This document shows positions 25,122-33,418 of a stretch of DNA of 64,000 bases, piece after piece. The stretch is from Mesorhizobium loti (GTDB taxonomy: Bacteria > Pseudomonadota > Alphaproteobacteria > Rhizobiales > Rhizobiaceae): assembly GCA_002356515.1 (NCBI GenBank), contig AP017605.1, forward strand, positions 6,681,020-6,745,019. Reading direction: 5' to 3'. The notes beneath the pieces are model-generated. The model did not search any database, was not told the origin of the DNA, and was given only the letters and a program-made list of their open reading frames with translations. Made by a program: the position numbers and the translations under genes. Numbering within the stretch: the first letter of the stretch is position 1; each line of letters opens with the position of its first letter.

Positions 25122-26153
25122 ATGATGATGAAGGCGGCACGGCTTTATGGACCCGGCGATCTGCGCGTGGAGGACATCGCCTCGCCAGGCGTCCCGGATG
25201 CCGGCTGGGTGAAACTCAGGGTCGACGCCGCCGGCATTTGCGGGTCGGACCTGCACAATTTCCGCACCGGCCAGTGGATCAGCCGCTCGCCTTCGACGGC
25301 CGGCCATGAACTGACGGGCACGGTGATCGCGCTTGGTGAGGACGTCGACACCGTCGCCGTCGGCGACAGGGTGGTTGCCGATTCCCGTTTCTGGTGCGGG
25401 GCGTGCGCGCAATGCCGTGCGGGCAGGCGCCATCTCTGCGCTTCGCTGGGCTTCGTCGGCGAAGTCTGCGACGGCGGCTTCGCCGAACAGGCGGTGTTGC
25501 CCGCGCGCCTGCTGCATGTCATCGATCCGGTACTTGACGAGCGGGTCGCGGCGATGGCCGAGCCGCTCGCGGTGGCGCTGCACGCGGTGCGGCGACTGCC
25601 GAAGGCGTCGGGCTCGGTGCTTGTCGTCGGCTGCGGGCCGATCGGTGGTCTCGCCGCGCTGCTGCTCTCTCGGACTTTCCCTGGCACCGTGCTTGTTGCC
25701 GACCGCAACCCGGCGCGCTCTGCCCGCGTGGCAGGGGTGACCGGCGCAACAATCGTCGACCTGGATCGCGATGCCATTGCCGCTGCGACCGCCAATGCCC
25801 CGCTGCTGGCCGCCGTCGAGGCGACCGGCAGCATCGCGGCATTCACTCAATTGCTCGGCGTTCTCGATTCCGGCAGCGCGGTGGCGATGGTCGGCATCTT
25901 CCATGGCCGTCTCGACATCGACCCCAACCTTCTGGTCGAACGCGAGATCGCGTTGCTGGGATGCCATGCCTTTGCCGATGAACTGCCCGACGCCGTGCGG
26001 ATGCTGGGTGAATTGAGCGACCCGCTGCTGGCCCTGATCGATCGCGAGATCGGTCTCGACGACATTCCTGCCGCCTATGAGCGGCTGTTGGCGGGGCAGA
26101 GCGATGGCTTGAAAACAATCATCCGCATGCGGCAACCTGTTGAGCCGGCGTGA
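25122..26153 (+). CDS. Zinc-dependent alcohol/polyol dehydrogenase (MDR family)
   Basis: A 343-residue medium-chain dehydrogenase of the sorbitol/threonine dehydrogenase type. Catalytic zinc ligands are Cys in GICGSDLHNF and His-Glu in TAGHELTG. The structural zinc lobe has Cys residues in WCGACAQCRAGRRHLC. The nucleotide motif is VVGCGPIGGLAALLL, with DRN after strand 2 indicating NAD. Three tandem ATG codons start the gene. It follows the HisD-family gene by 9 bp and would fit a second alcohol-oxidising step (HpsP-like) in the same pathway; other diols cannot be excluded. Confidence 0.87.
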   Translation: MMMKAARLYGPGDLRVEDIASPGVPDAGWVKLRVDAAGICGSDLHNFRTGQWISRSPSTAGHELTGTVIALGEDVDTVAVGDRVVADSRFWCGACAQCRAGRRHLCASLGFVGEVCDGGFAEQAVLPARLLHVIDPVLDERVAAMAEPLAVALHAVRRLPKASGSVLVVGCGPIGGLAALLLSRTFPGTVLVADRNPARSARVAGVTGATIVDLDRDAIAAATANAPLLAAVEATGSIAAFTQLLGVLDSGSAVAMVGIFHGRLDIDPNLLVEREIALLGCHAFADELPDAVRMLGELSDPLLALIDREIGLDDIPAAYERLLAGQSDGLKTIIRMRQPVEPA

Positions 26154-26184
26154 TTTCCGATAAATTGCCGGAAAGGATTTTGAA

Positions 26185-26916
26185 ATGATCGATTTGCCCG
26201 ATACGGCGAGCCCCCTTTACGAGAAGGTGAAGGACTACATCCTGGCCAACATCGGAACGGGCAGGTGGGGCAAGGATCGCAAGCTGCCGTCCGAGAACGA
26301 GCTGGTGGTTTCGCTGGGCGTCTCACGGATGACGGTTCACCGGGCCTTGCGGGAACTGACCGCTGCGGGATTCCTGATCCGGCTGCAAGGCGTGGGCACG
26401 TTCATCGCGCCGCCCCGGCCGCAATCGACGCTGATCGAGATCAACAACATCGCAGCCGAGATAGTCGAACGCGGCAACAGGCATCGCTCCGAAGTCCTCG
26501 TGCTGGAAACCATCATGCCGACGAAGGAACTTGCACTGTCGTTCGAGTTCCCAAAGCGTGTCTCGATCTATCATTCCGTCGTCGTCAATTTCGAGAACGA
26601 TTTGCCGGTGCAGCTGGAAGAGCGCTTCGTCAATCCGAGCCTGATCCCCGACTACGACAAGCAGGATTTTTCGAAGACGGCGACCTACGACTATCTCATG
26701 CAGAAGACCCCGGTGACCGAGGTCGAGCATATTATCTCGGCGATCCCCGCCGACGCCGAGACGGCGCGGCATCTGAACATCGATGCCGGCAGCTGCTGCC
26801 TGTTTCTGCACCGCCGCACATGGACGGGCGCGATTGTCGCCACCATCAGCAAGCTGACCTATGTCGGCAGCCGCTACTCGCTCGGCAGCCGCTATTCCCC
26901 TTCCAGGACCAACTGA
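26185..26916 (+). CDS. GntR-family regulator, HutC subfamily
   Basis: A 243-residue regulator with a GntR winged helix at residues 8-75 (LPSENELVVSLGVSRMTVHR) and a UTRA effector domain, closely resembling the histidine-utilisation repressor HutC (GVGTFIAPP, LEERFVNPSLIPDY, LFLHRRTWTG). No hutUHIG genes are here, so it is a paralogue serving this pathway. The C-terminus has a small duplication, GSRYSLGSRYS. It is the last gene of the SDR operon and probably binds the TTGTATATG pairs at 22867 and 26979, regulating itself, the aminotransferase unit and the importer. Confidence 0.88.
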   Translation: MIDLPDTASPLYEKVKDYILANIGTGRWGKDRKLPSENELVVSLGVSRMTVHRALRELTAAGFLIRLQGVGTFIAPPRPQSTLIEINNIAAEIVERGNRHRSEVLVLETIMPTKELALSFEFPKRVSIYHSVVVNFENDLPVQLEERFVNPSLIPDYDKQDFSKTATYDYLMQKTPVTEVEHIISAIPADAETARHLNIDAGSCCLFLHRRTWTGAIVATISKLTYVGSRYSLGSRYSPSRTN

Positions 26917-26978
26917 CGGCAACACAGATGGAGGCAGGCTGATGCGCCGGACCAGCGGGAAAATTGAGTCACTCTAAC

Positions 26979-27034
26979 TTGTATATGCATGTATGTATTT
27001 TAGCCTTGACATCCGCTTCTGCTGACGCTGAAAT
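26979..27034 (+). promoter_or_regulatory. Operator and promoter of the TauA-like importer operon
   Basis: TTGTATATG (26979-26987) and ATGTATGTA (26989-26997) repeat the ten-base-spaced arrangement seen at 22867-22885. Just downstream, TTGACA (27006-27011), a 17-base spacer and TGAAAT (27029-27034) form a sigma-70 promoter, so the operator lies immediately upstream of the -35. Confidence 0.65.
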
Positions 27035-27041
27035 ATCCCTG

Positions 27042-27162
27042 CACTTCACCATGAAGTGGTGGGCAAGACGCCGGGGCACAGTGCCGCGAGAGCAGAAACC
27101 CGCAGTCTCACCAGACCGGATGCCTGGGTAAAAAAAGCGGTCTGATCATCAAGGGGAACTAG
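27042..27162 (+). other. Structured 5' leader of the TauA-like operon
   Basis: The predicted transcript would begin near 27042 and run about 120 bases before the first codon. It holds a 7-bp hairpin (27042-27048 with 27052-27058) and a second stem, CAGACCG (27112-27118) with CGGTCTG (27138-27144), whose loop contains a seven-A run. No known riboswitch consensus was recognised. The AAGGGG ribosome-binding site at 27151-27156 lies just after the second stem. Confidence 0.4.
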
Positions 27163-28173
27163 ATGATGCGTAACCTAGCAGGACAATTTCGCGCGCTCAT
27201 GATGGCCGCCGCCATCGGGCTCGCCGCCGCGCCAGCGGCGCACGCGGCCGATGCGGCCATTCCCACGACGCCCGAGGCAGGAAGTTTCAAGATCGGTATC
27301 GAGCCCTGGCTCGGCTACGGCCAGTGGCACGTCGCCGACGCCAAGGGCCTGTTCAAGACGAATGGCCTGTCGGACGTCCAGATCGTCAATTTCGCCGAGG
27401 ACAAGGACATCAATGCGGCGCTCGCAAGCGGCCAGCTCGACGCCGCCAACATCGCCACCCACACGGCGATGGGCATGGTCGCCGCCGGCCTGCCGGTGAA
27501 GATCGTGCTGCTGCTCGATGTCTCGATGACGGCTGACGCCATCATCGCCGGCAAGGACGTCACCTCCATCAAGGACCTCAAGGGCAAGCAGGTCGCCTTC
27601 GAGGAAGGCACGACGAGTGACATCCTGCTCAAATACGCGCTCGCCAAGAACGGCATGTCGATCGACGATGTGAAAGCCGTTCCGATGCCGGCCTCCGACG
27701 CCGGCGGCGCGCTGATCGCGGGTCAGGTGCCGGTCGCCGTCACCTACGAACCATACCTCACCGTCGCCATGGCGCAGAACAAGGACGTCAAGCTGCTGTT
27801 CACCGCCGGCGAGGATCCCGGCCTGATCAGCGACGTGCTGGTGGTGCGCGACGAAGTGATCAAGTCGCGGCCCGGCCAGGTGCTGGCCATGATCAAGAGC
27901 TGGGACGCCGCGCTCAAGGACTACAATGCGGACACGCCCGGTGGCCGTGCCATCATCGCCAAGGCGGTCGGTTCCGACGTGAAGGACCTCAACACCGCTT
28001 TCGACGGCGTGCGCTACTACTCGCTCGCCGAAAACAAGACGGCGCTGACCGGCGATTTCACCACCAAGACCTTCGCCGACGTCGAAGCGGCCGCCAAGAA
28101 CGCCAAACTGCTCCAGGCCGATGTGACGCCGGAACAGATGATCGACCCGTCTTTCGTCAAGGCGGCGCAATGA
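27163..28173 (+). CDS. TauA/SsuA-type periplasmic substrate-binding protein
   Basis: A 336-residue receptor of the nitrate/sulfonate/bicarbonate (NitT/TauT) class. The signal peptide spans about residues 1-28, with cleavage near AAHAAD. Typical segments are IGIEPWLGYGQWHVADAKGL, ALASGQLDAANIATHTAMGM and LKGKQVAFEEGTTSD. AAGGGG precedes ATG 27163; ATG 27166 is equally possible. The class binds sulfonates, sulfate esters, nitrate, or thiamin and pyrimidine precursors. Together with the HpsN-like enzyme the sulfonate option is favoured. It heads a three-gene importer operon. Confidence 0.87.
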   Translation: MMRNLAGQFRALMMAAAIGLAAAPAAHAADAAIPTTPEAGSFKIGIEPWLGYGQWHVADAKGLFKTNGLSDVQIVNFAEDKDINAALASGQLDAANIATHTAMGMVAAGLPVKIVLLLDVSMTADAIIAGKDVTSIKDLKGKQVAFEEGTTSDILLKYALAKNGMSIDDVKAVPMPASDAGGALIAGQVPVAVTYEPYLTVAMAQNKDVKLLFTAGEDPGLISDVLVVRDEVIKSRPGQVLAMIKSWDAALKDYNADTPGGRAIIAKAVGSDVKDLNTAFDGVRYYSLAENKTALTGDFTTKTFADVEAAAKNAKLLQADVTPEQMIDPSFVKAAQ

Positions 28174-28201
28174 CAAAGGCCGGATCGCGGTGGTAGCGCA
28201 A

Positions 28202-29065
28202 ATGTCCGCGAAGCCCCCCGCGAAAACGGGTCTGGCTCTTCCCTCATCAGGGCCGGCCAGAAAACAGGCCAGGCGTCGCCGATCCTCCGGGATCGGCGTG
28301 CCCATCGCCAGGTCGCGTTTCCTGATGATCGCGGTGACCGTCTTTGCCGGGCTTGGCCTTGCCTGGTGGGCGGCGACCGGGCTGGAATGGGTAAAACCCA
28401 TCTTCCTGCCGTCGCCAGGCAGCGTCGCCACCCAGATCGCCAAGCTCGCCACCGACGGCACGTTGTGGGTGGATCTCAGCGCCTCGGCGTATCGCATTTC
28501 CATCGGCTTCCTCATCGCCTCGGCCCTGTCCATCCCGATCGGCGTGCTGATCGGCAGTTTCCGCTCCTGGGAAGCGGCCATCGAGCCGCTGGTGGATTTC
28601 ATCCGCTACATGCCGGTCGTCGCTTTCGTGCCGCTTTCCATCCTGTGGGCCGGCACCGGCGATACCCAGAAATTCCTGATCATCTTCATCGGCACCTTCT
28701 TCCAGCAGGTGCTGATGATCATGGACAATGTGAAACGGGTTCCCGCCGATTTCATCGGCCTTGGCCGCACGCTCGGCCTGCCGGACCGCAAGATCCTGAC
28801 GCGCATCGTCGTGCCCAGCGCCCTGCCGGGCATCTGGGACACGCTGCGCATCAGCCTCGGCTGGGCATGGACCTGGCTGGTGCTGGCCGAGCTCGTCGCG
28901 GCAACGTCCGGCTTGGGCTATCGCATCACCGTGTCGCAGCGCTATTTCCAGACCAACACCATCATCGGCTACATCCTGCTGCTGGGCGTGCTCGGCCTCA
29001 TCACCGACCAGGTCATGAAGGCCCTGGAAAAGGTCCTGTTCCGGCAGGATGGCCATTCGCAATGA
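28202..29065 (+). CDS. TauC/SsuC-type ABC permease
   Basis: A 287-residue inner-membrane permease with about six transmembrane segments after a basic 35-residue cytoplasmic N-terminus. Family signatures include FLPSPGSVATQI, FIRYMPVVAFVPLSILWAG and the EAA-type loop GLGRTLGLPDRKILTRIVVP. GTG 28190 would add four codons; ATG 28202 is listed, and neither has a strong ribosome-binding site. It lies between the receptor and ATPase genes of the same importer. Confidence 0.88.
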   Translation: MSAKPPAKTGLALPSSGPARKQARRRRSSGIGVPIARSRFLMIAVTVFAGLGLAWWAATGLEWVKPIFLPSPGSVATQIAKLATDGTLWVDLSASAYRISIGFLIASALSIPIGVLIGSFRSWEAAIEPLVDFIRYMPVVAFVPLSILWAGTGDTQKFLIIFIGTFFQQVLMIMDNVKRVPADFIGLGRTLGLPDRKILTRIVVPSALPGIWDTLRISLGWAWTWLVLAELVAATSGLGYRITVSQRYFQTNTIIGYILLLGVLGLITDQVMKALEKVLFRQDGHSQ

Positions 29066-29075
29066 GGAACCGCCG

Positions 29076-29858
29076 ATGACTGTTCCCAAATTGCGCATTG
29101 CCGGTCTCGACAAGAGCTTCGGCACCGGCGACCGGCGCACGGAGGTGCTGCGCGACATCAATCTCGATCTTGCCGACAATGAGTTCGTCTCGCTCGTCGG
29201 CACGTCGGGCTGCGGCAAGAGCACGCTCTTGTCGATCGTTGCCGGACTGCAGGATTTCGACGCCGGCGATCTCAGCATCGACGGCGCGCCGATCCTGGAG
29301 CCGGGTCTCGACCGTGGCGTCGTCTTCCAGTCCTACACGCTGCTTCCCTGGCTGACGGCACGGCAGAACATCGAGTTTGCCCTCAAGGCCGCCGGCTACG
29401 ATCGCACGGCCTGCCGCGAGATCGCGCTCGAGCATCTCGATCTCGTCAAGCTGTCGCAAAGCGCCGACCGCTTTCCGTCCGAACTGTCGGGCGGCATGAA
29501 GCAGCGCGTCGCCATAGCGCGTGCGCTGTCTTATCGGCCCAAGATGCTGCTGATGGACGAGCCGTTCGGCGCGCTCGATGCCTTGACCCGGCATCAGATG
29601 CAGGAGCTGCTGACCCAGATCTGGGAAGAGCACAGGCTGACCGTGCTGTTCGTCACGCATGATGTGGAGGAGGCGGTCTATCTGTCGGACCGCATCGTCG
29701 TCATGGGGATCGGTCCGGGACGCATCATGCAGACCTTCAATGTCGATATCGAGCGCCCGCGCCGGGAAGAGGTGATGGAAACCCCGGCCTTCATGGATTT
29801 GCAGCGCGGTGTGCACAAGGCGATCCGCGAAGCGTCAAGACGCCCCGAAATGGCCTAG
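29076..29858 (+). CDS. TauB/SsuB-type ABC ATPase
   Basis: A 260-residue ATPase: Walker A GTSGCGKST, Q-loop in VFQSYTLLPWL, signature LSGGMKQRVAIARAL, Walker B MLLMDEPFGALD and the switch His in VTHDVEEAVYLSD. These are the exact forms used by the nitrate/sulfonate importers. ATG 29076, with GAGGAA upstream, is preferred to ATG 29049, which overlaps the permease. It is the last gene of the importer and is followed by a convergent hairpin terminator at 29901. Confidence 0.9.
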   Translation: MTVPKLRIAGLDKSFGTGDRRTEVLRDINLDLADNEFVSLVGTSGCGKSTLLSIVAGLQDFDAGDLSIDGAPILEPGLDRGVVFQSYTLLPWLTARQNIEFALKAAGYDRTACREIALEHLDLVKLSQSADRFPSELSGGMKQRVAIARALSYRPKMLLMDEPFGALDALTRHQMQELLTQIWEEHRLTVLFVTHDVEEAVYLSDRIVVMGIGPGRIMQTFNVDIERPRREEVMETPAFMDLQRGVHKAIREASRRPEMA

Positions 29859-29900
29859 CTCCGGGCGAGGCCTCCTCCTGCATTGCGCGGAATGACCAGG

Positions 29901-29929
29901 CAGCCGTCCCGGAACATCCGGGCCGGCTG
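29901..29929. terminator. Convergent hairpin terminator
   Basis: Bases 29901-29913 pair with 29917-29929 over 13 positions with one mismatch and a three-base loop (ACA). It sits between the importer ATPase ending at 29858 on the plus strand and the secreted-protein gene ending at 29960 on the minus strand. No U-run follows, so efficiency is uncertain. Confidence 0.6.
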
Positions 29930-29959
29930 TCCTGTGCGGGTGGGTAGTCTGGTCAGCAA

Positions 29960-30280
29960 TCAGGGGCCGTGGGGACCGCAGAGGTCGAGCGTCCAGGCGA
30001 TGGTTCCGCAGAAGTCGCCGACGTCGCCACGGTAACTGCCGTAGCCATTGTAGTAGTTGTCCATCCGGCCATTGTAGGTGGCCGAATTCTCGGCAGTCCA
30101 ACCGCCGCCAACCCAGCCGCCGTGGCCTCCATGTCCACCGTTCGCATGGCCGCCATGCGCAGCGGTGAGTTGGACAAAATGGTGCCTGACGACGGCGGCA
30201 TCGGCGACGGTGGCAAACGGGATCGCGCTGGTGGCCAAGGTCAGCAGGATGGAGCTGACGAATACGAGTTGCTTTTTCAT
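29960..30280 (-). CDS. Small secreted Gly/His/Tyr-rich protein
   Basis: A 106-residue exported protein. Residues 1-28 form a signal peptide (MKKQLVFVSSILLTLATSAI, cleavage near ADA). The mature part has a low-complexity GGHANGGHGGHGGW stretch, Tyr/Asn repeats (YNGRMDNYYNGYGSY) and two Cys residues near the C-terminus (DFCGTIAWTLDLC) that could form a disulfide. AAAGGAGAT eight bases upstream decides ATG 30280. No family is recognised; metal binding by the His-Gly tract or surface adhesion are possibilities. The 330 bp between this gene and the MFS gene contains no recognisable feature. Confidence 0.72.
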   Translation of the reverse strand: MKKQLVFVSSILLTLATSAIPFATVADAAVVRHHFVQLTAAHGGHANGGHGGHGGWVGGGWTAENSATYNGRMDNYYNGYGSYRGDVGDFCGTIAWTLDLCGPHGP

Positions 30281-30610
30281 GGGAATATCTCCTTTCCGTT
30301 TCAGAGATATGGGGAGGAAAGTCGTCCCTTGCCGGACACGTTCCTTCACGAAACCGGGACGGACGCTCGCTGAACTGTGCGGCGTCCTTGGGCGACGTCG
30401 GATGGCATCTCTGGTCTGGCTGGCGCCCCGTCAATTCACGGCGCCGGTCAAGATTTGTTGACTTCCGGCAGGGTCGAAATGACTACCCCCAAACCTATTT
30501 GTCGGACCATAAGACGGCCGTGCGATCAGGCTCCAGCTGGTTGGCACGTAGGGCAATCTTGCCTTTGGACGGGGATGCGCCACTTTGGCTAGAGACTGTA
30601 AGCCGCCCGC

Positions 30611-32056
30611 ATGACGGAATTGGCCGCAGCATTGGAACAGCCTCAATTTGCCACCGAGCGTGATCCGCGGCTGAGGCTTATCATCCCTGTTATCGTCGCC
30701 ATCGCCTTTCTGATGGAGCAGCTCGATTCCACCATCATCACCACCGCCATCCCGGCCATCGCGCACAGCCTCGACACGACACCGGTCCGGCTGAACCTTG
30801 CGATCACCACTTACATCCTGACGCTCGCCGTGTTCATTCCCGTCAGCGGCTGGTTCGCAGACAGGTTCGGCGCGCGAAAAGTGTTCGCGCTGGCGCTCTT
30901 CACCTTCACGCTCGGCTCGGCGCTATGCGGCGTGGCCAACAGTTTCACCATGCTGCTGGCCATGCGCGCGCTGCAGGGGCTGGGCGGTGCCATGATGACG
31001 CCGGTCGGACGGCTGATCCTGCTGCGCAGCTTTCCGCGCAGCGGGTTGATCACGGCCATGACCTACATGACCTTGCCGGCGATCATGGGACCGGTCATCG
31101 GGCCGCTGCTCGGCGGCCTGCTCACCACCTACGCTTCATGGCGCTGGATATTCTACGTCAACGTGCCGTTCGGCTGCCTCGGCATTCTGGCGGCACTGCG
31201 CTTCGTCGACGATTTCCACGAGGAAGCCGTGCAGCGCTTCGACTTCGCGGGGTTCCTGATGGTGGGATGCGGCGTGGCGCTGCTACAATTCGGGCTGGAA
31301 AATATCGGCCGGCCGATCATTCCCGTTTCAGCCACAGTGCTGGTGCTAGCTGCCGCCGTCCTGCTGCTGCTCGCCTTCGGGCGCTATGCGCGCCGCGTCG
31401 CGGCGCCGGCCGTCGACCTGACGCTGTTTCGGTTTCGCTCCTTCTGGGTCGGCACGCTGGCAGGCGGCCTGTGCCGCATCGGCCTCAACGGCGTGCCCTT
31501 CCTCGTGCCGCTGATGCTGCAGCTCGGCTTCGGCATGAGCCCGGTCACTTCGGGGTCGCTGACATTCGTCGGCAGCTTCGGCGCCTTGCTCATGCGGCCG
31601 CTGCTGTCACCGCTGCTGCGGCGCTTCGGCTTCAGTGTCGTGCTGATCGGCAGCGCCGTCGTCGGCTCCGCCACCGTGGCGGGTTTCGCCCTCATGGGCC
31701 CCGACACACCGCATTGGATGATCGGCGTCTATGTCTTCCTGTTCGGCATCGTCCGCTCGGCGCAGTTCATGACCTCCAACACCTTGTCCTATGCCGACCT
31801 GCCGGCGGACAAGCTCAGCCGCGCCACCAGCCTTGGCGGCGTGCTGCAGCAGCTCAGCGTGTCGCTTGGCGTCTCGATCGCCGCCATGCTGCTGGGCCTG
31901 ATCGCAGGGGAGACCCATGTGCTGACCCCGGAACGCTTTCACCAGGTGTTCCTGCTGACCGCCATCATCCCGCTGATCTCCATTCCCGGCTTTCTGTACC
32001 TGCGCGCCGAGGACGGCGTGCAGGTCAGCGGCCACGTCAGGGGATCTGGCAAATAG
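30611..32056 (+). CDS. MFS exporter, DHA2 (EmrB/QacA) family
   Basis: A 481-residue, roughly 14-helix proton-driven efflux protein. Motif A reads GWFADRFGARKVF, motif C is in PAIMGPVIGPLLGG, and the helix-1 motif LDSTIITTAIPAI is typical for the family. Substrates of relatives are lipophilic drugs, dyes and organic solutes. The ribosome-binding site is weak. There is no linked membrane-fusion protein, so it probably exports into the periplasm. Directly after its stop codon, in the same frame, lies a remnant of a LysR-type regulator. Confidence 0.9.
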   Translation: MTELAAALEQPQFATERDPRLRLIIPVIVAIAFLMEQLDSTIITTAIPAIAHSLDTTPVRLNLAITTYILTLAVFIPVSGWFADRFGARKVFALALFTFTLGSALCGVANSFTMLLAMRALQGLGGAMMTPVGRLILLRSFPRSGLITAMTYMTLPAIMGPVIGPLLGGLLTTYASWRWIFYVNVPFGCLGILAALRFVDDFHEEAVQRFDFAGFLMVGCGVALLQFGLENIGRPIIPVSATVLVLAAAVLLLLAFGRYARRVAAPAVDLTLFRFRSFWVGTLAGGLCRIGLNGVPFLVPLMLQLGFGMSPVTSGSLTFVGSFGALLMRPLLSPLLRRFGFSVVLIGSAVVGSATVAGFALMGPDTPHWMIGVYVFLFGIVRSAQFMTSNTLSYADLPADKLSRATSLGGVLQQLSVSLGVSIAAMLLGLIAGETHVLTPERFHQVFLLTAIIPLISIPGFLYLRAEDGVQVSGHVRGSGK

Positions 32057-32086
32057 GCTCTGCCGGCACCGAAACATGTCGCGGCG

Positions 32087-32251
32087 CCCGGCTTTCTCGT
32101 CGTTGACGACGATCTGCGCAGCGGTGCGCTCGTCGCTCTCAAGCTCGACCCTCCTACCAGCCCCATGCATGCTTACGCGCTGTTTGCCCGGGCGCGATGG
32201 CAGCCGGCGAAGGTCCGGGCGATGATCGATTTTCTGGTGGAGCGGCTATAG
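32087..32251 (+). pseudogene. Remnant of a LysR-type regulator (C-terminal about 55 codons)
   Basis: Translation in the frame ending at TAG 32249-32251 gives PGFLVVDDDLRSGALVALK, followed later by AKVRAMIDFLVERL. This is the standard C-terminal end of the LysR effector domain. No start, DNA-binding domain or earlier part is present. It is in the same frame as the preceding MFS gene and begins soon after that stop, so it looks like the surviving tail of a regulator whose front was deleted. Confidence 0.7.
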
Positions 32252-32365
32252 CCTACTGCGGCTTCGCGCCGGTACGGACTGGGTGACCCGCCTTCAGCTT
32301 GTCAGGCATTCGTACTGGATTGACAACCGGAAAGCTTCGAAGCGCCTGCAGAGGGAGTCTCAGCG

Positions 32366-32554
32366 ATGGCCTATATGGTAATTTGGTACGGGAAAGAGGG
32401 CATCGTTGAAAAGACGCCCTTCGATGCCGAGAAAGCCGCAAGAGATCACGCGATGGCGACATTTCTTGCTCGAAAGCAGAAAGACGGGATCGTAGCGGTG
32501 GAAGTTCGCAAGGACGATGGCACGGTTGTATTCAGTCAAGCAGGAGCCGGCTAG
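32366..32554 (+). CDS. Small conserved-looking protein, 62 aa
   Basis: Begins MAYMVIWYGKEGIVEKTPF and continues with a charged region and VEVRKDDGTVVFSQ. GAGGGAG lies about eight bases before ATG 32366, which supports translation. The predicted structure is a short beta hairpin, helix, beta strand. No family is recognised and there is no signal peptide or membrane segment. It is isolated in a region of small genes. Confidence 0.6.
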   Translation: MAYMVIWYGKEGIVEKTPFDAEKAARDHAMATFLARKQKDGIVAVEVRKDDGTVVFSQAGAG

Positions 32555-32648
32555 GTCGTCGCCGCAGTGCCTCAGTGGCTACAGGTCGAAAGGATCGTCC
32601 TTCAACCGGTAGAGCAGATCAGGTCTGGTTCGAGGATAAAACGTAAAA

Positions 32649-32676
32649 GCCCGCGCCTTTGGCGGAGGACGCGGGC
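32649..32676 (-). terminator. Intrinsic terminator for leftward transcription
   Basis: GCCCGCG (32649-32655) and CGCGGGC (32670-32676) form a 7-bp GC stem with a 14-base loop. Read on the minus strand it is followed by TTTTACGTTTT, so it terminates leftward transcripts, most likely that of the 28-residue gene at 32865-32951. The bases between 32677 and 32864 show no gene. Confidence 0.65.
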
Positions 32677-32864
32677 CCTTGGGGCAGGGATCCCGATCGA
32701 GCAGTAGCACTGCCAACCTACAACTCTTGAAAGCCTCGAAGGATTACTTACTGACTACCTCGGATCAGGCGACGACGAAGTCGGCCAAAAGGACCGCAAG
32801 AACAAGCGACAGAGGTACGCAAGAAGCCAGCGAGCCGTTGTGCTGGTTATCCACTTACGGAACC

Positions 32865-32951
32865 TTAGTACCAGCGTCCGCGACCGTAAAATCCGCCACC
32901 GCCCAGCACGAGAACAATAAGAACTATGACCAGGATTGTGGTGATATCCAT
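32865..32951 (-). CDS. Tiny single-membrane-span Gly-rich protein, 28 aa
   Basis: The product is a hydrophobic helix (ITTILVIVLIVLVLGGGG) followed by FYGRGRWY. AGGAGG lies six bases before ATG 32951, and an EcfG-type promoter lies about 100 bp upstream on the same strand, so this is likely a genuine stress-induced membrane miniprotein despite its size. Tiny proteins with an Ile/Leu/Val helix and a Gly-Tyr-Arg tail are common in Rhizobiales, but their role is unknown to me. Confidence 0.65.
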   Translation of the reverse strand: MDITTILVIVLIVLVLGGGGFYGRGRWY

Positions 32952-33040
32952 ATGCGCCTCCTGAGCGCGCCCGGCCGAGTTGGCCGTTCACCGCTCTTGC
33001 CCTGTGGGGCATGATTGTTCCTGTTACTTTGACATCCACC

Positions 33041-33066
33041 AACGTTCCGCACGGCATTCTTGTTCC
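33041..33066 (-). promoter_or_regulatory. EcfG (general stress sigma factor) promoter
   Basis: On the minus strand GGAAC (33066-33062), 17 bases, then CGTT (33044-33041) matches exactly the alphaproteobacterial EcfG/RpoE2 consensus. It points towards the 28-residue gene. The region 33067-33418 contains overlapping short frames on both strands but nothing with a ribosome-binding site or family match. Confidence 0.65.
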
Positions 33067-33418
33067 AATGGACGCAAGGCATGAACCGCCGCTCAACGAA
33101 CCGCTGGCCTCGCATCTCGGCTGGAAAGGTTTCGGAAACCATGTCCGGGTCCACCAAGGAACCAACTGGCCTGACGATTTCTTTAGCTGCATGAAAAGAC
33201 CTGGCCCGCTCACAACGGAAGATCACGACCACACCGATGCGGTGCGCACGCCGCCCGAATTGCCATCCCAATACCAGGATGCTGAAGGAGATTTCGGCGG
33301 TCGATTTGGATATGGGCATCCCACTCACAAGCCGGATCCTTTTACTACATCCACGTTTTCGCCCGGGGCTGTTCGTCCTCTACCGGTCGAAAACAAGAAA
33401 AGATGGCGCTAACCGGCT

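Noticed and set aside
23817..26135. A 772-codon open frame on the minus strand opposite the SDR, HisD-like and MDR genes
   Set aside because: It is antisense to three genes with clear family motifs, is rich in Arg/His/Asp/Gly as expected from high-GC antisense, and has no recognisable domain.
32590..32645. tRNA-like pieces GGTAGAGCA and GGTTCGAGGAT
   Set aside because: They are too close together for a tRNA, with no acceptor or anticodon stem.
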